DNA of 46,522 nucleotides from NCBI GenBank assembly GCA_022984795.1, contig JALIHJ010000086.1, positions 1-46,522 of the forward strand, read 5' to 3'. Source of the stretch: Fabrea salina (lineage: Eukaryota; Ciliophora; Heterotrichea; Heterotrichida; Fabreidae). The translations under genes and the position numbers were made by a program. Positions 37,503 through 45,547 of this stretch are shown here, piece after piece. The notes below the pieces were generated by a model that was not told the origin of the DNA, searched no databases, and worked only from the letters and a program-made list of their open reading frames with translations. The first letter of the stretch is position 1. Every line of letters begins with the position of its first letter.

Positions 37503-39431
37503 TTAATTATTAGGTTTTTTCTTATTTCTGATTTTGTGGTTTAGTCGCACCAGTCTGTTTTGGACAGGGTTTTCGTAGGCAAGTAGGATTTTTTGGAGTT
37601 GGTTTAGTTCTTCGTAGACTGCTTTGTTTTTGTAAGGGAACTCAAGGCACTCTGCAAGTCTTTGTTTTAAAGACTGCAGTTGTTCTGGGTCTATTTGGAG
37701 TGACTCTGTTCCTTCAAGGCTTAGTTCTTGTTTCTTCATGTTAGAGACTTCGTTGTCGTACTTGAGTTTTAGTTGCGTGTAGCGGTTTTCTAGTTCTATG
37801 AGGTTTCGGTTGGCTTCTTCATACTGTTCAAGCATCCTATTCTCAGTTTGAGAGCGTGCTTTGAGCAGTTCTAAGTTTTCTGCAGAGAACTCCACAAGGG
37901 GGGTCAGTGACTTGTCTTGTTGGTCTCTGAGGTTCTGGATTTCGCTTTCTAGACTTTTGAACTCTTCAGTCATTTCAGAATTGATTTTGGAGTGTTTGTG
38001 TTTGGAGTTGTCTATTTCATACTTAACTTTGTTTATTTGGTGTTCCAAAGAGCTGATTTGGTTTTGTTTTTCTGTTGAAAGTTTTTGGTAGTTTTCAATT
38101 TCTGTTTCTAGCAAAGACAGTTCAGTTCTTTTTTGGAGGTTTTTAGTTTTGAGGTCTTCGTACTCGTGGTAGAGTTCTACTTCGTTCTTTTGGATGCTTT
38201 CGATTTCTTGGACCTTTTTGTTGCGTTCGCTGAGTTGGAGTTTGATTTCATCTTCGAGTTTCTTTTTGGCTGAGCAGTCTCCTTCGAGTTTGTTCAGATT
38301 TGCCTTGAGTTCTGTTATTTTGTCCTTGACTACTTGGAGTTGGGCTTCTTTTTCTTCAAGTTGGGTTTTGTACTTTACGTTTTCTTCGCGGGTTTGTTTA
38401 AGTTCGGTTTCAAGGGAACTTTTGCAGGCAGGGGAGTTTTGGCTGTTGAGAACTTTGTACTCGTGCTTCTCAAAAGGCTTGATTTCGCAGAGTTCTTCTG
38501 GATCGAAAGTACAGGGAAGGGGTTCTTTAGTTAGGTGCTGGATTATAGTAGGGCGCAAAGGAGCTTGTGTTTGGAGCCAAGGGTGGTCCACTATTTCTTC
38601 TAAGGAAAGTCTTTCTTCTGGGTTGACTTTTAGTAGTTTGTAAATCAAGTCCTTAGCTAGTGGAGGGAAGTTCTTTGGAAAAGCTATTTTGACTTTAAGT
38701 ATTTTTTCAAACACAGCTGTTTGGGTGTTGGCTTGGAAGGGAGCTGTTCCTGTGAGGAACTCAAACAACAAAACACCTAAGTTCCACAAGTCCAAAGAAG
38801 TGGTGTGGCCTGACTGAGTAATCATCTCAGGAGCTAAGTAGTCCAGAGTTCCACAGTAAGTGTTGCGAGTTCGGTCTGAGTTAAAAAAGTTCGACCAACC
38901 AAAGTCAGCAAGTTTAATAGAACCGTCCCGGCCAGTTTTGTCCAGAAGGAGGTTTTCAGGTTTAATGTCTCTGTGAATCACAGGGGGATCCCTTGCGTGC
39001 AAGTACTGGACTGCAAGGATGACCTCTCTTAAGTACTGGGCAGAGGTTGGTTCGTCAAAACTCTTGTACCTAGCTAGGCGTTGCCACAAAGTGCCTCCTT
39101 CTGCCAACTCAAGCACTAAGTAAAAGTTGTCCTCGTCTTCAAAATGGTTGTAAAGCTTCACAATGTGGGGGTGCTTAAGACTGTACATGATTCTGATTTC
39201 CCGAACGAGTTGGTTGAGAAGGTTGGAACTGATCACCTTTTCCTTGTTAACTACTTTGATAGCGTATTGTTTTTTAGTTACTTTGTGTCTGACTTTGTAG
39301 ACTTCTCCAAAAGCTCCTTCACCTATTGACTTTTGAGTCAAGCACTCAAAGTCCGAAACCTTAGCTTCCCTTTCGGCGCCACTTAAACTACTAGGTGAAG
39401 GAAACAACAACCGCTTTTTCTTTCTTTGCAT
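37503..39431 (-). CDS. Aurora-like protein kinase with coiled-coil tail
   Basis: Product of 642 residues. The kinase domain spans about 28-287, with glycine loop GEGAFGEV (37-44), Lys59 in YAIKV, HRDIKPEN (153-160), LADFGWS (174-180) and LAPEM (199-203). DFGWS and the T-loop RTRNTYCGTLDYLAPEM, with Thr191 as the likely activating residue, place it near the Aurora family. All catalytic residues are present. Residues about 330-600 form a long coiled coil, absent from animal Auroras (about 300-400 residues), which suggests self-association or anchoring to a cytoskeletal structure. Aurora kinases act in mitosis, and Aurora-like kinases also act in cilium length control and disassembly. It is divergent from IWS1 with 14 bases between the starts. 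Confidence 0.92.
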   Translation of the reverse strand: MQRKKKRLLFPSPSSLSGAEREAKVSDFECLTQKSIGEGAFGEVYKVRHKVTKKQYAIKVVNKEKVISSNLLNQLVREIRIMYSLKHPHIVKLYNHFEDEDNFYLVLELAEGGTLWQRLARYKSFDEPTSAQYLREVILAVQYLHARDPPVIHRDIKPENLLLDKTGRDGSIKLADFGWSNFFNSDRTRNTYCGTLDYLAPEMITQSGHTTSLDLWNLGVLLFEFLTGTAPFQANTQTAVFEKILKVKIAFPKNFPPLAKDLIYKLLKVNPEERLSLEEIVDHPWLQTQAPLRPTIIQHLTKEPLPCTFDPEELCEIKPFEKHEYKVLNSQNSPACKSSLETELKQTREENVKYKTQLEEKEAQLQVVKDKITELKANLNKLEGDCSAKKKLEDEIKLQLSERNKKVQEIESIQKNEVELYHEYEDLKTKNLQKRTELSLLETEIENYQKLSTEKQNQISSLEHQINKVKYEIDNSKHKHSKINSEMTEEFKSLESEIQNLRDQQDKSLTPLVEFSAENLELLKARSQTENRMLEQYEEANRNLIELENRYTQLKLKYDNEVSNMKKQELSLEGTESLQIDPEQLQSLKQRLAECLEFPYKNKAVYEELNQLQKILLAYENPVQNRLVRLNHKIRNKKKPNN

Positions 39432-39445
39432 AAATACTTATAAAA
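39432..39445. promoter_or_regulatory. 14-base divergent intergenic (kinase / IWS1)
   Basis: Only AAATACTTATAAAA separates two opposed start codons. Leaders and promoters must overlap the other gene's coding sequence, or the leaders must be only a few bases long. Confidence 0.5.
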
Positions 39446-40306
39446 ATGAGCGAAGAGGAACCCCAGAACTCTCCAGAGAACTCACCGCCCAACTCGCCAC
39501 TTTCTTCTCAAAGTGAAGAAGAACCCAAACCCGCTCCTGATTTTTTTGCCAAAAAGAAAAGGAAAAGACCCAACACTCTCGACATCGAAGAAGAAGAAGA
39601 AAACATGGTAGACGCACTCATCAAAGACATGAACAAAGCTGCTGAAGACGACGAAGAAGCCAACCGGAACGAACTCCCCGCTTTGAACAAACTTAAAATG
39701 CTCGACAGAGTACTTAAGTTTTTAAAGGTAAGCAAGTACCACGAGTTGTTCCTCAACATGGACGGAACTTTCGTCCTCGGAAGGTGGCTGGCCCAACTAC
39801 CTGACAGGTCTTACCCAGGCACTCCTATTCGCAAAGGCATCCTTGAAGCCATCCAAGACTTGCCCATTACTACTGAGAACCTTAGGAAGTCTGACCTCGG
39901 GAAAAGTGTGTCTGCCATCCACCACAACCCCAACGAACACGTTGAAATCAAACGCATTGCCAAGAACTTAATTGAAAAGTGGAACAGAATGATTTTTGAA
40001 ATCGAAACAGACTACTCAGCTCTAGAGCGCCCTGAGATGGAAGAAAACCCTAGGCACCAAGAACTCAACCTACACAGACTACTCACCCAAGAAAGCATTT
40101 CGCAGCAAACTAGAATTCCCAAAGCAGGGCTATTTGACTTCAAAGTCAAACCTGCCCCCAAAGTAGCCTCCGACAAAAACCAACAAGCCCTTTCAAGCGA
40201 CTCCACCATTGCAAGACTCAAAAAGAAAATGCAAGTTCGAAAAAGAGGCAAAAGAACCAAAGTGTCCACTCAAATGAGTGTTGATGGAAGGAACCTGCAT
40301 ATATAG
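39446..40306 (+). CDS. IWS1: Transcription elongation factor IWS1 (Spn1)
   Basis: Product of 286 residues. The TFIIS N-terminal-type domain (about 78-182) is diagnostic: LKMLDRVLKFLKVSKYHELFL, FVLGRWLAQLPD, PIRKGILEAIQDLPI, LRKSDLGKSV and IAKNLIEKWNRMIF. The N-terminal 75 residues are acidic and Pro/Ser-rich; the C-terminus is basic (LKKKMQVRKRGKRTK). IWS1 binds SPT6 and elongating RNA polymerase II in the nucleus and helps chromatin reassembly and mRNA export. Length is short compared with the human protein because the long acidic N-terminus is reduced. It ends in TAG. Confidence 0.95.
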   Translation: MSEEEPQNSPENSPPNSPLSSQSEEEPKPAPDFFAKKKRKRPNTLDIEEEEENMVDALIKDMNKAAEDDEEANRNELPALNKLKMLDRVLKFLKVSKYHELFLNMDGTFVLGRWLAQLPDRSYPGTPIRKGILEAIQDLPITTENLRKSDLGKSVSAIHHNPNEHVEIKRIAKNLIEKWNRMIFEIETDYSALERPEMEENPRHQELNLHRLLTQESISQQTRIPKAGLFDFKVKPAPKVASDKNQQALSSDSTIARLKKKMQVRKRGKRTKVSTQMSVDGRNLHI

Positions 40307-40322
40307 TTATGTACTAATTAAT

Positions 40323-42107
40323 ATGGAAAAGAAAAACGAAACCTCACAGTTCGAAAAAACAAACTCCCAGCAAGAACTCCAAAAAATCAAACTCGACTGT
40401 GAAGAAACTGAACTTATTCCAAACAACTCTTTCGTTAGAAGGTTTTCGTTCCCCAAAATGAATTCGAACCTACAAAGCCCAATACAACAGGCACCTAAAA
40501 CAGGCACTGAGCTAAGTTTAGTTAAGGCTGGAGCAGAGTTCATAGAGCAGACCCAAGTTTACGAACCTCTGTGCATGCCTAGAGCCAACTTGCTTGAAGA
40601 ATGCCGACGCAGAATGAACGAAAGAACCACCCACCCAGAAAACCTAATGAACAGAATAGTGTTTGACAGCATAGAGCCTTCGCCTTACAACCAAGAGGCA
40701 GAAGAAGAATACCCTCCTTACTACGTTCCTAAGTCGCCCAGTGACTACACTCTGGTTTTCGAAAGTAGGTTTGAATCTGGAAACCTGCGCAGAGCAGTTC
40801 AGGTTTACGAGTTTGAGTACGACTTAATCCTTAAACCTGACAACAACTCAAGGTGCACTACTCAGTGGTACTACTTCTCTGTGAGTAACGTGCAAACTGG
40901 CCGAATGTACAGGTTCAACATTATTAACATGATAAAGCCAGATTCTTTGTACAACTACGGAATGCGTCCCCTGATGTATTCAGTGAACGACGCAATGCTT
41001 CACAACAAAGGCTGGGTTCGGTGTGGCAGCGACATTTGTTACTTCCAAAACAACATTGAGCGCAAGAACAGTGGGTTTTACTACACCCTAAGTTTCAGTA
41101 TCAATTTTAACCACAACTACGACACTGTGTTTTTTGCGTACTGTTACCCCTACACTTACAGTGATTTATGTAGTTACCTAAATAAAATCACTTTTGACCC
41201 CTTAAAAAAGCAAAGGGTTCTCAGAGAAACTTTGTGTGAAACAGTGGCTGGGAACCCCTGCGAAGTGCTAACGATCACAAACTTCGCTAGTGACAAAGAA
41301 TCTATTAAAAACAGAAAAGGAGTGGTTCTAACCAGCCGAGTGCATCCTGGAGAAACTAACGCTTCTTGGATGATGCAAGGAGTCATTGACTACTTAACTG
41401 GACCAACACTTGACGCCAAGATACTTAGAGACTACTTTGTGTTTAAAGTTGTTCCAATGCTGAATCCTGACGGAGTGATTAATGGTTGGTACAGATGTGG
41501 AATTCCAGGAATGGACTTAAACAGGTGCTGGATTGGTCCTTGTTCGAAACAAAACCCAACTATTTTCCACACTAAACAGTTACTAAAGTCCTTTCAAGAA
41601 GAAAGAGACGTTGCGATGTTTGTGGACTTCCACGGACACTCTATGAAAAAAAACATCTTTATGTACGGGTGCTGTGGAAGACCCCAGGCTAAAGAAAAAG
41701 TTTTTCCTAAGTTAGTTGAAAGTTGCTCAGAAATCTTCAGTTTTAAAGGGTGCGACTTCGGAATCCAAAAAGCTAAAGAAGCCACTGGAAGAGTAGTTGT
41801 GTACAGAGAACTGGGCATTTTAAACAGTTTTACTCTAGAAGCTTCTTTTTGTGGGGCAGACTTTGGACCGCACTGCAACTTCCACTTCACGCCAGAGCAC
41901 TTAATAGAAATGGGGCATAACTTCTGTGATGCTTTACTGGAAATTTGTGATCCTGAACAAGTAAAGGTCAAGCAAGCACTTGAACAGTTAGAAATTATTA
42001 ACACTGAAGACTCTGAAGAAGCTCCTATTGAAATGAAGTCTTCTAAAAAAATAATGAGGAGAGGCAGTTCCAAACTCGACAAAAGAAAAAAACAACTAAT
42101 TAAATAA
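40323..42107 (+). CDS. AGBL2: Cytosolic carboxypeptidase, tubulin deglutamylase (CCP2/3-like)
   Basis: Product of 594 residues from the ATG at 40323; an in-frame ATG further up overlaps IWS1 and is less likely. The CCP N-domain (about 140-290) shows FESRFESGNLRRAVQV, TQWYYFSVSN and FFAYCYPYTYSDL. The M14 peptidase domain has zinc ligands His341 and Glu344 in HPGETN, His437 in DFHGHS, substrate residues in NPDG and DLNR, and catalytic Glu506 in FTLEASFCG. All are intact. The N-domain sequence is closest to human AGBL2/AGBL3, which shorten polyglutamate side chains on tubulin and so tune ciliary and cortical microtubules. The symbol is given by nearest resemblance only. Confidence 0.93.
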   Translation: MEKKNETSQFEKTNSQQELQKIKLDCEETELIPNNSFVRRFSFPKMNSNLQSPIQQAPKTGTELSLVKAGAEFIEQTQVYEPLCMPRANLLEECRRRMNERTTHPENLMNRIVFDSIEPSPYNQEAEEEYPPYYVPKSPSDYTLVFESRFESGNLRRAVQVYEFEYDLILKPDNNSRCTTQWYYFSVSNVQTGRMYRFNIINMIKPDSLYNYGMRPLMYSVNDAMLHNKGWVRCGSDICYFQNNIERKNSGFYYTLSFSINFNHNYDTVFFAYCYPYTYSDLCSYLNKITFDPLKKQRVLRETLCETVAGNPCEVLTITNFASDKESIKNRKGVVLTSRVHPGETNASWMMQGVIDYLTGPTLDAKILRDYFVFKVVPMLNPDGVINGWYRCGIPGMDLNRCWIGPCSKQNPTIFHTKQLLKSFQEERDVAMFVDFHGHSMKKNIFMYGCCGRPQAKEKVFPKLVESCSEIFSFKGCDFGIQKAKEATGRVVVYRELGILNSFTLEASFCGADFGPHCNFHFTPEHLIEMGHNFCDALLEICDPEQVKVKQALEQLEIINTEDSEEAPIEMKSSKKIMRRGSSKLDKRKKQLIK

Positions 42108-42116
42108 ACAGGTTAA

Positions 42117-42923
42117 TTATTGAAAAGGTCCTCTGGGGTTTTGGAACTGACTCATCATCATGTTAGTCATAAATTGGTTGTAAGCCATCATTTGGGGGTT
42201 CATGTATTGCCTAAGTAAAAGTTACATTTGCATAGGGTTGACGAACTGAGTGCTTTGAGGAGGCATCTGAGTTTGGGGTTGTTGGGGTTTAGAGGGTTCG
42301 TAGTTTATGTCAAGTAGGTCAACTTCAGGTTCTTTTTTGGGCTTTGTGGGCTCTGCTGGAAGTGACTTTTTCGGAAGTGGAACAAACAAGTCGCTAGGTT
42401 CATTTTCAAGTTCGTGGTCAGAAATGTTTTCGAAGGGATTAGAACTCCTTATAGGAGCCATTGAGTTTCTAGGCTTAGGCTTAGGTTCATCTTCTGGATC
42501 CTGAGCGGGCATAGAACCTCTGCGTTTGGGTTCTTCGTCACTGCTGGGCTCTTCGAACTGAGGTTTGGATTCACTCCATTCATCAGAAAACTTAGGTTCG
42601 TTCCAGGACTTTTCGTAGGACTTGTGGAAGGAGTGCCTGCCTACGAGTAAGTCGAACAGGTTGTCTCCTACGTGTTGTACATATAAGGTCCGGGTTCGGA
42701 TCTTAAGAGGGTATCTGGTGTTCATGGCGCCCGCCTGTCTGGAATTGACCCTCATATCTCCGTTCAGAAAAATCCGAATTTTGCCTGACAGTTTTGAAAG
42801 GTAGATTTCTATAGTGTAGTCTTGCTTTTCAAGTTCAAATTTGAAAATGAACTTCTTTTTAGAACTCTTGACTCGCTTGCCTACACTAAAGGTTTCGTGA
42901 CTAAGTGCTTTGAAGTCGCACAT
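42117..42923 (-). CDS. FAIM-like domain protein with endocytic-type motifs
   Basis: Exon 1 (42226-42923) and exon 2 (42117-42210) give 263 residues. Residues about 15-105 look like a beta-sandwich of the FAIM kind (KFIFKFELEKQDYTIEI, SGKIRIFLNG, LFDLLVGRHSFHK). The linker is acidic and carries an NPF motif (SNPFENI) and a DLLDI box, both typical of clathrin and EH-domain partners. The last exon is rich in Met, Gln and Asn (MQMQYMNPQMMAYNQ...). A role as an adaptor in membrane traffic is a guess from these short motifs. Recovering the last exon brings the end to 9 bases from the convergent carboxypeptidase gene. Confidence 0.72.
42211..42225 (-). other. 15-base intron (GTAACTTTTACTTAG)
   Basis: Phase 2 intron in the FAIM-like gene. 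It shares GTAA and TTACTTAG with the introns at 13320 and 28888. Retention gives an immediate in-frame TAA; removal continues the Met/Gln-rich tail by 31 residues. Confidence 0.92.
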
Positions 42924-42967
42924 ATTATAATATGGAATTCAAATTGAGCTTTGAATAGGTTACATAG

Positions 42968-45547
42968 TTATTTACGAAACTGAGAAGGCAAAAGCTTTAG
43001 GAGTCTAGGAATGGTGTTTTCTAGCAGCAAGTGCAAAGGCGCTCCAACAGGGGGCTTTTCTAGCGTAGTTGGGTTGGAGTGTTTAGCCATGTCTGAGACT
43101 CGGGCTATAGCTTCCAAAAACTCCACAAAGTGCATTTGTAAGTGCTTGTGCTGGTTAAGTTCGTCCACTTGACTCATCATGGCTAAGTTAAACGCCAGAA
43201 AGATCTCCCGTGTCGAAAAAGACTCAGTAAGTAGGTCAGCTTGCTGGCAAATGTCATTGAGTTCGTCCAAGCTCATAAAGTTCTTTTGGCCAGGTTTAAC
43301 CTTTTTAACTGAGTACCTTGAGTAAACAGCTTTCAGCACAGAAAGGTTAGCTTTGAGCACGTTATCAACTTCTTCGTTGATGTAGCGCTCGAACCTCCAC
43401 TTGTTTCCGTGGGGATTTGTTAAGTTAGGTTTTAAGTGCTGGTTGACTAGTTGGCAAACTGCCTCCAGTTGGCTTTGTCCTTGGCCGGACTTTTTGGCCC
43501 TGTCAAAAGCAATTCTGCAGAGTATTTCTAAAAACTGGTAACGCACCAAAGCATTAGCCGGGTTAAGGGGGTTTTTGACTTCGGCAAACAGTGAAGCTTT
43601 GAGTTGGAAGTCAACGTCTGCAAGTCTGAAAGTAGAGTCAAACAACTTGCACTCGTAACAAAACTCAGTAAATGCCATCTGGCCTACTGACCAGATTTCT
43701 CCTTGGGGGGAAACTGAAGAGTAGTACTTGTAGGCTTCTTTGATTACTTTGTAGTTCTCCCATAAGAAGTTTTTAACCCTGAGTCTTTCAGAGTCGTCTT
43801 TGACTAGTTTTGGAATCTTAGAGTGCTCCCAGTCGAACTCAAAGCACTTCTTAAGCAGTTCTTCAGTGTCGAACTTGTAGTCTTTAAACACTGAAATGGG
43901 AATTCCCCACTTCTTAACTGCTTCTTTAGGAACAAACTTTCTGTGGGGGTCTCTAGGAAGAGGAATGGGTTTCGCGGCTACTGCAAGTAGGTCGGGCCCC
44001 TTTACATTATCTTTGAAGTTGGTTTCTTTCAAGTTAACTCTGACGCTCACTCCTTCGTAGAGCTGTATTTCTTCAACTAAAGGCTCTTCTAACTTAACTT
44101 TAGGAACTGAAGAGTCAGTCCTTACTTCTCCGTTGCAGGTGTAGAAGTACCTGAACCTGCCTGGAGGGCACATTCTTGTAAGTCTGAACTTGCCGTCTTC
44201 GCACTTCTTCATCAAGTCAGCTTCGTACTTTTCAAAACTCAAGTGTAAGTGCACTGGTTCTTCTGCACCTCCGAACTCAAACTCCACTTCACTCCACCTT
44301 TCGCAGATCCAACAGTTACTGCCTTCCCTCCAGCCTTTCTCTGCAGCTTTGCCTGTCTTCATGATCCTTGTAAAGACGTGGGCTTGTGAAGGCCTTTCGT
44401 CAGTTTGTGTCTCTACAAAGCCAAGTGGGTCTACTGAGCTGTGGTTTCCTTTCATGTGGAGTCCCATCACAGTATGGTTCTTTTTGAGCCCTTCTGAAAG
44501 GGTTTCTGAGTCTTTAATTGAAAGTCCGTTGTGGGACAAGTCTAAGTGAAACAGACAGGGGTGTTTTTCCAGGGCTTTGGATAAGTACCTGCATGCGTTG
44601 TCTTCGGATGGAGATGACAAGGCATTCCAAGATAAGTCTAGTACTTTTAAGCTATTGTTAGAGCCAAGTGCTTTGCAGAATTGCCTGGCACCCTCTCCTC
44701 GGATGTTGTTCCAGTGGAGGTCTAGTTTTTGGATTGACTTACTGAATTTAACGAACTTGCACAGTTTCTTGTTGCCTTGCAAGTCATTTTTGGAAAGGTT
44801 GAGTTCCAGAAGGTGGGTGCTTCTTCTGAACCCTTTGCACACAATGCTGGCTCCTCTGTCCTTCATGTGGATTCCTTCTAGTTTCAGAATCTGCAGAGTT
44901 GAGTTTTGTTCTGAGCCCAGCTCAGCTATAACTTCCAGTGACCTGATCCCTACTCTGTTGAAAGACAAGTCTAGCTCCAGCAAGTATTCGTAGTTCACAC
45001 TGTTGAGAATTTTAAGGGCTCCTTTTTCTGAAAGACGGTTGTCTCTGAGAATCAGTCTGTGGAAGTTGTATTCTTTGATGCCTTCAGCAAAGGCAGCTGC
45101 GTAGCTGTCTCCCATAGCGTACTTGGTGATGTCAATGACTCTTTCTACACCTCTGCGCTTCACGAGTCCCATTGGCTTTGGACTTAGTCTTTGGTCCCTT
45201 AAGTTGCTTAGGTAAGAAGTAATGGCGTTGTTTTCCACTTTGTGGTGCCTGTTGGTTTCTACGATCTTGTCAACTTTTCTGTAGTTTTCTATGTAGTCGA
45301 GTAGTGCCCTTTCGCCTACAAAGTGGGTTTTCTTGCGTTTGCTTCCGAAAAAAGAACCAGAGTCAGATGTGGTGTCCAGGATTCTGAGTTTTTCGTAGTA
45401 GTTGGCTATGCGTGGCAGTTTGTGCTCTGTGAAGGAGCTTGGTTTTTTGTTTTCGGACTTGGAACGGTTGTGGACCTCTTGTTTGAGTTTGCGTCTGAGT
45501 CTTATTGGTTTAGGGCTGACTGCCTGAGTGATCATTGGTTTCTCCAT
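42968..45547 (-). CDS. Large leucine-rich-repeat protein
   Basis: Product of 859 residues from the ATG at 45547 (MEKPMITQAV...); a longer start at 45586 is open but less likely. After a basic N-terminus, eight leucine-rich repeats of the ribonuclease-inhibitor type span about 170-385: LILRDNRLS, LELDLSFNRVG, LQILKLEGIH, LELNLSKNDLQ, IQKLDLHWNNIR, LKVLDLSWNALS, LFHLDLSHNGLS and LHMKGNHS. A conserved-looking domain follows with a WICERWSEVEFE stretch and CPPGRFRYFYTCNG (about 420-500), then a helical C-terminal half (about 600-820) that could hold degenerate EF-hands. Proteins built this way are common in ciliated protists, but I cannot assign a function. Confidence 0.85.
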   Translation of the reverse strand: MEKPMITQAVSPKPIRLRRKLKQEVHNRSKSENKKPSSFTEHKLPRIANYYEKLRILDTTSDSGSFFGSKRKKTHFVGERALLDYIENYRKVDKIVETNRHHKVENNAITSYLSNLRDQRLSPKPMGLVKRRGVERVIDITKYAMGDSYAAAFAEGIKEYNFHRLILRDNRLSEKGALKILNSVNYEYLLELDLSFNRVGIRSLEVIAELGSEQNSTLQILKLEGIHMKDRGASIVCKGFRRSTHLLELNLSKNDLQGNKKLCKFVKFSKSIQKLDLHWNNIRGEGARQFCKALGSNNSLKVLDLSWNALSSPSEDNACRYLSKALEKHPCLFHLDLSHNGLSIKDSETLSEGLKKNHTVMGLHMKGNHSSVDPLGFVETQTDERPSQAHVFTRIMKTGKAAEKGWREGSNCWICERWSEVEFEFGGAEEPVHLHLSFEKYEADLMKKCEDGKFRLTRMCPPGRFRYFYTCNGEVRTDSSVPKVKLEEPLVEEIQLYEGVSVRVNLKETNFKDNVKGPDLLAVAAKPIPLPRDPHRKFVPKEAVKKWGIPISVFKDYKFDTEELLKKCFEFDWEHSKIPKLVKDDSERLRVKNFLWENYKVIKEAYKYYSSVSPQGEIWSVGQMAFTEFCYECKLFDSTFRLADVDFQLKASLFAEVKNPLNPANALVRYQFLEILCRIAFDRAKKSGQGQSQLEAVCQLVNQHLKPNLTNPHGNKWRFERYINEEVDNVLKANLSVLKAVYSRYSVKKVKPGQKNFMSLDELNDICQQADLLTESFSTREIFLAFNLAMMSQVDELNQHKHLQMHFVEFLEAIARVSDMAKHSNPTTLEKPPVGAPLHLLLENTIPRLLKLLPSQFRK

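Noticed and set aside
40278-40322. Upstream start for the carboxypeptidase at 40278
   Set aside because: It would overlap the IWS1 coding sequence. The ATG at 40323 has the usual short A/T-rich leader and keeps the whole N-domain.
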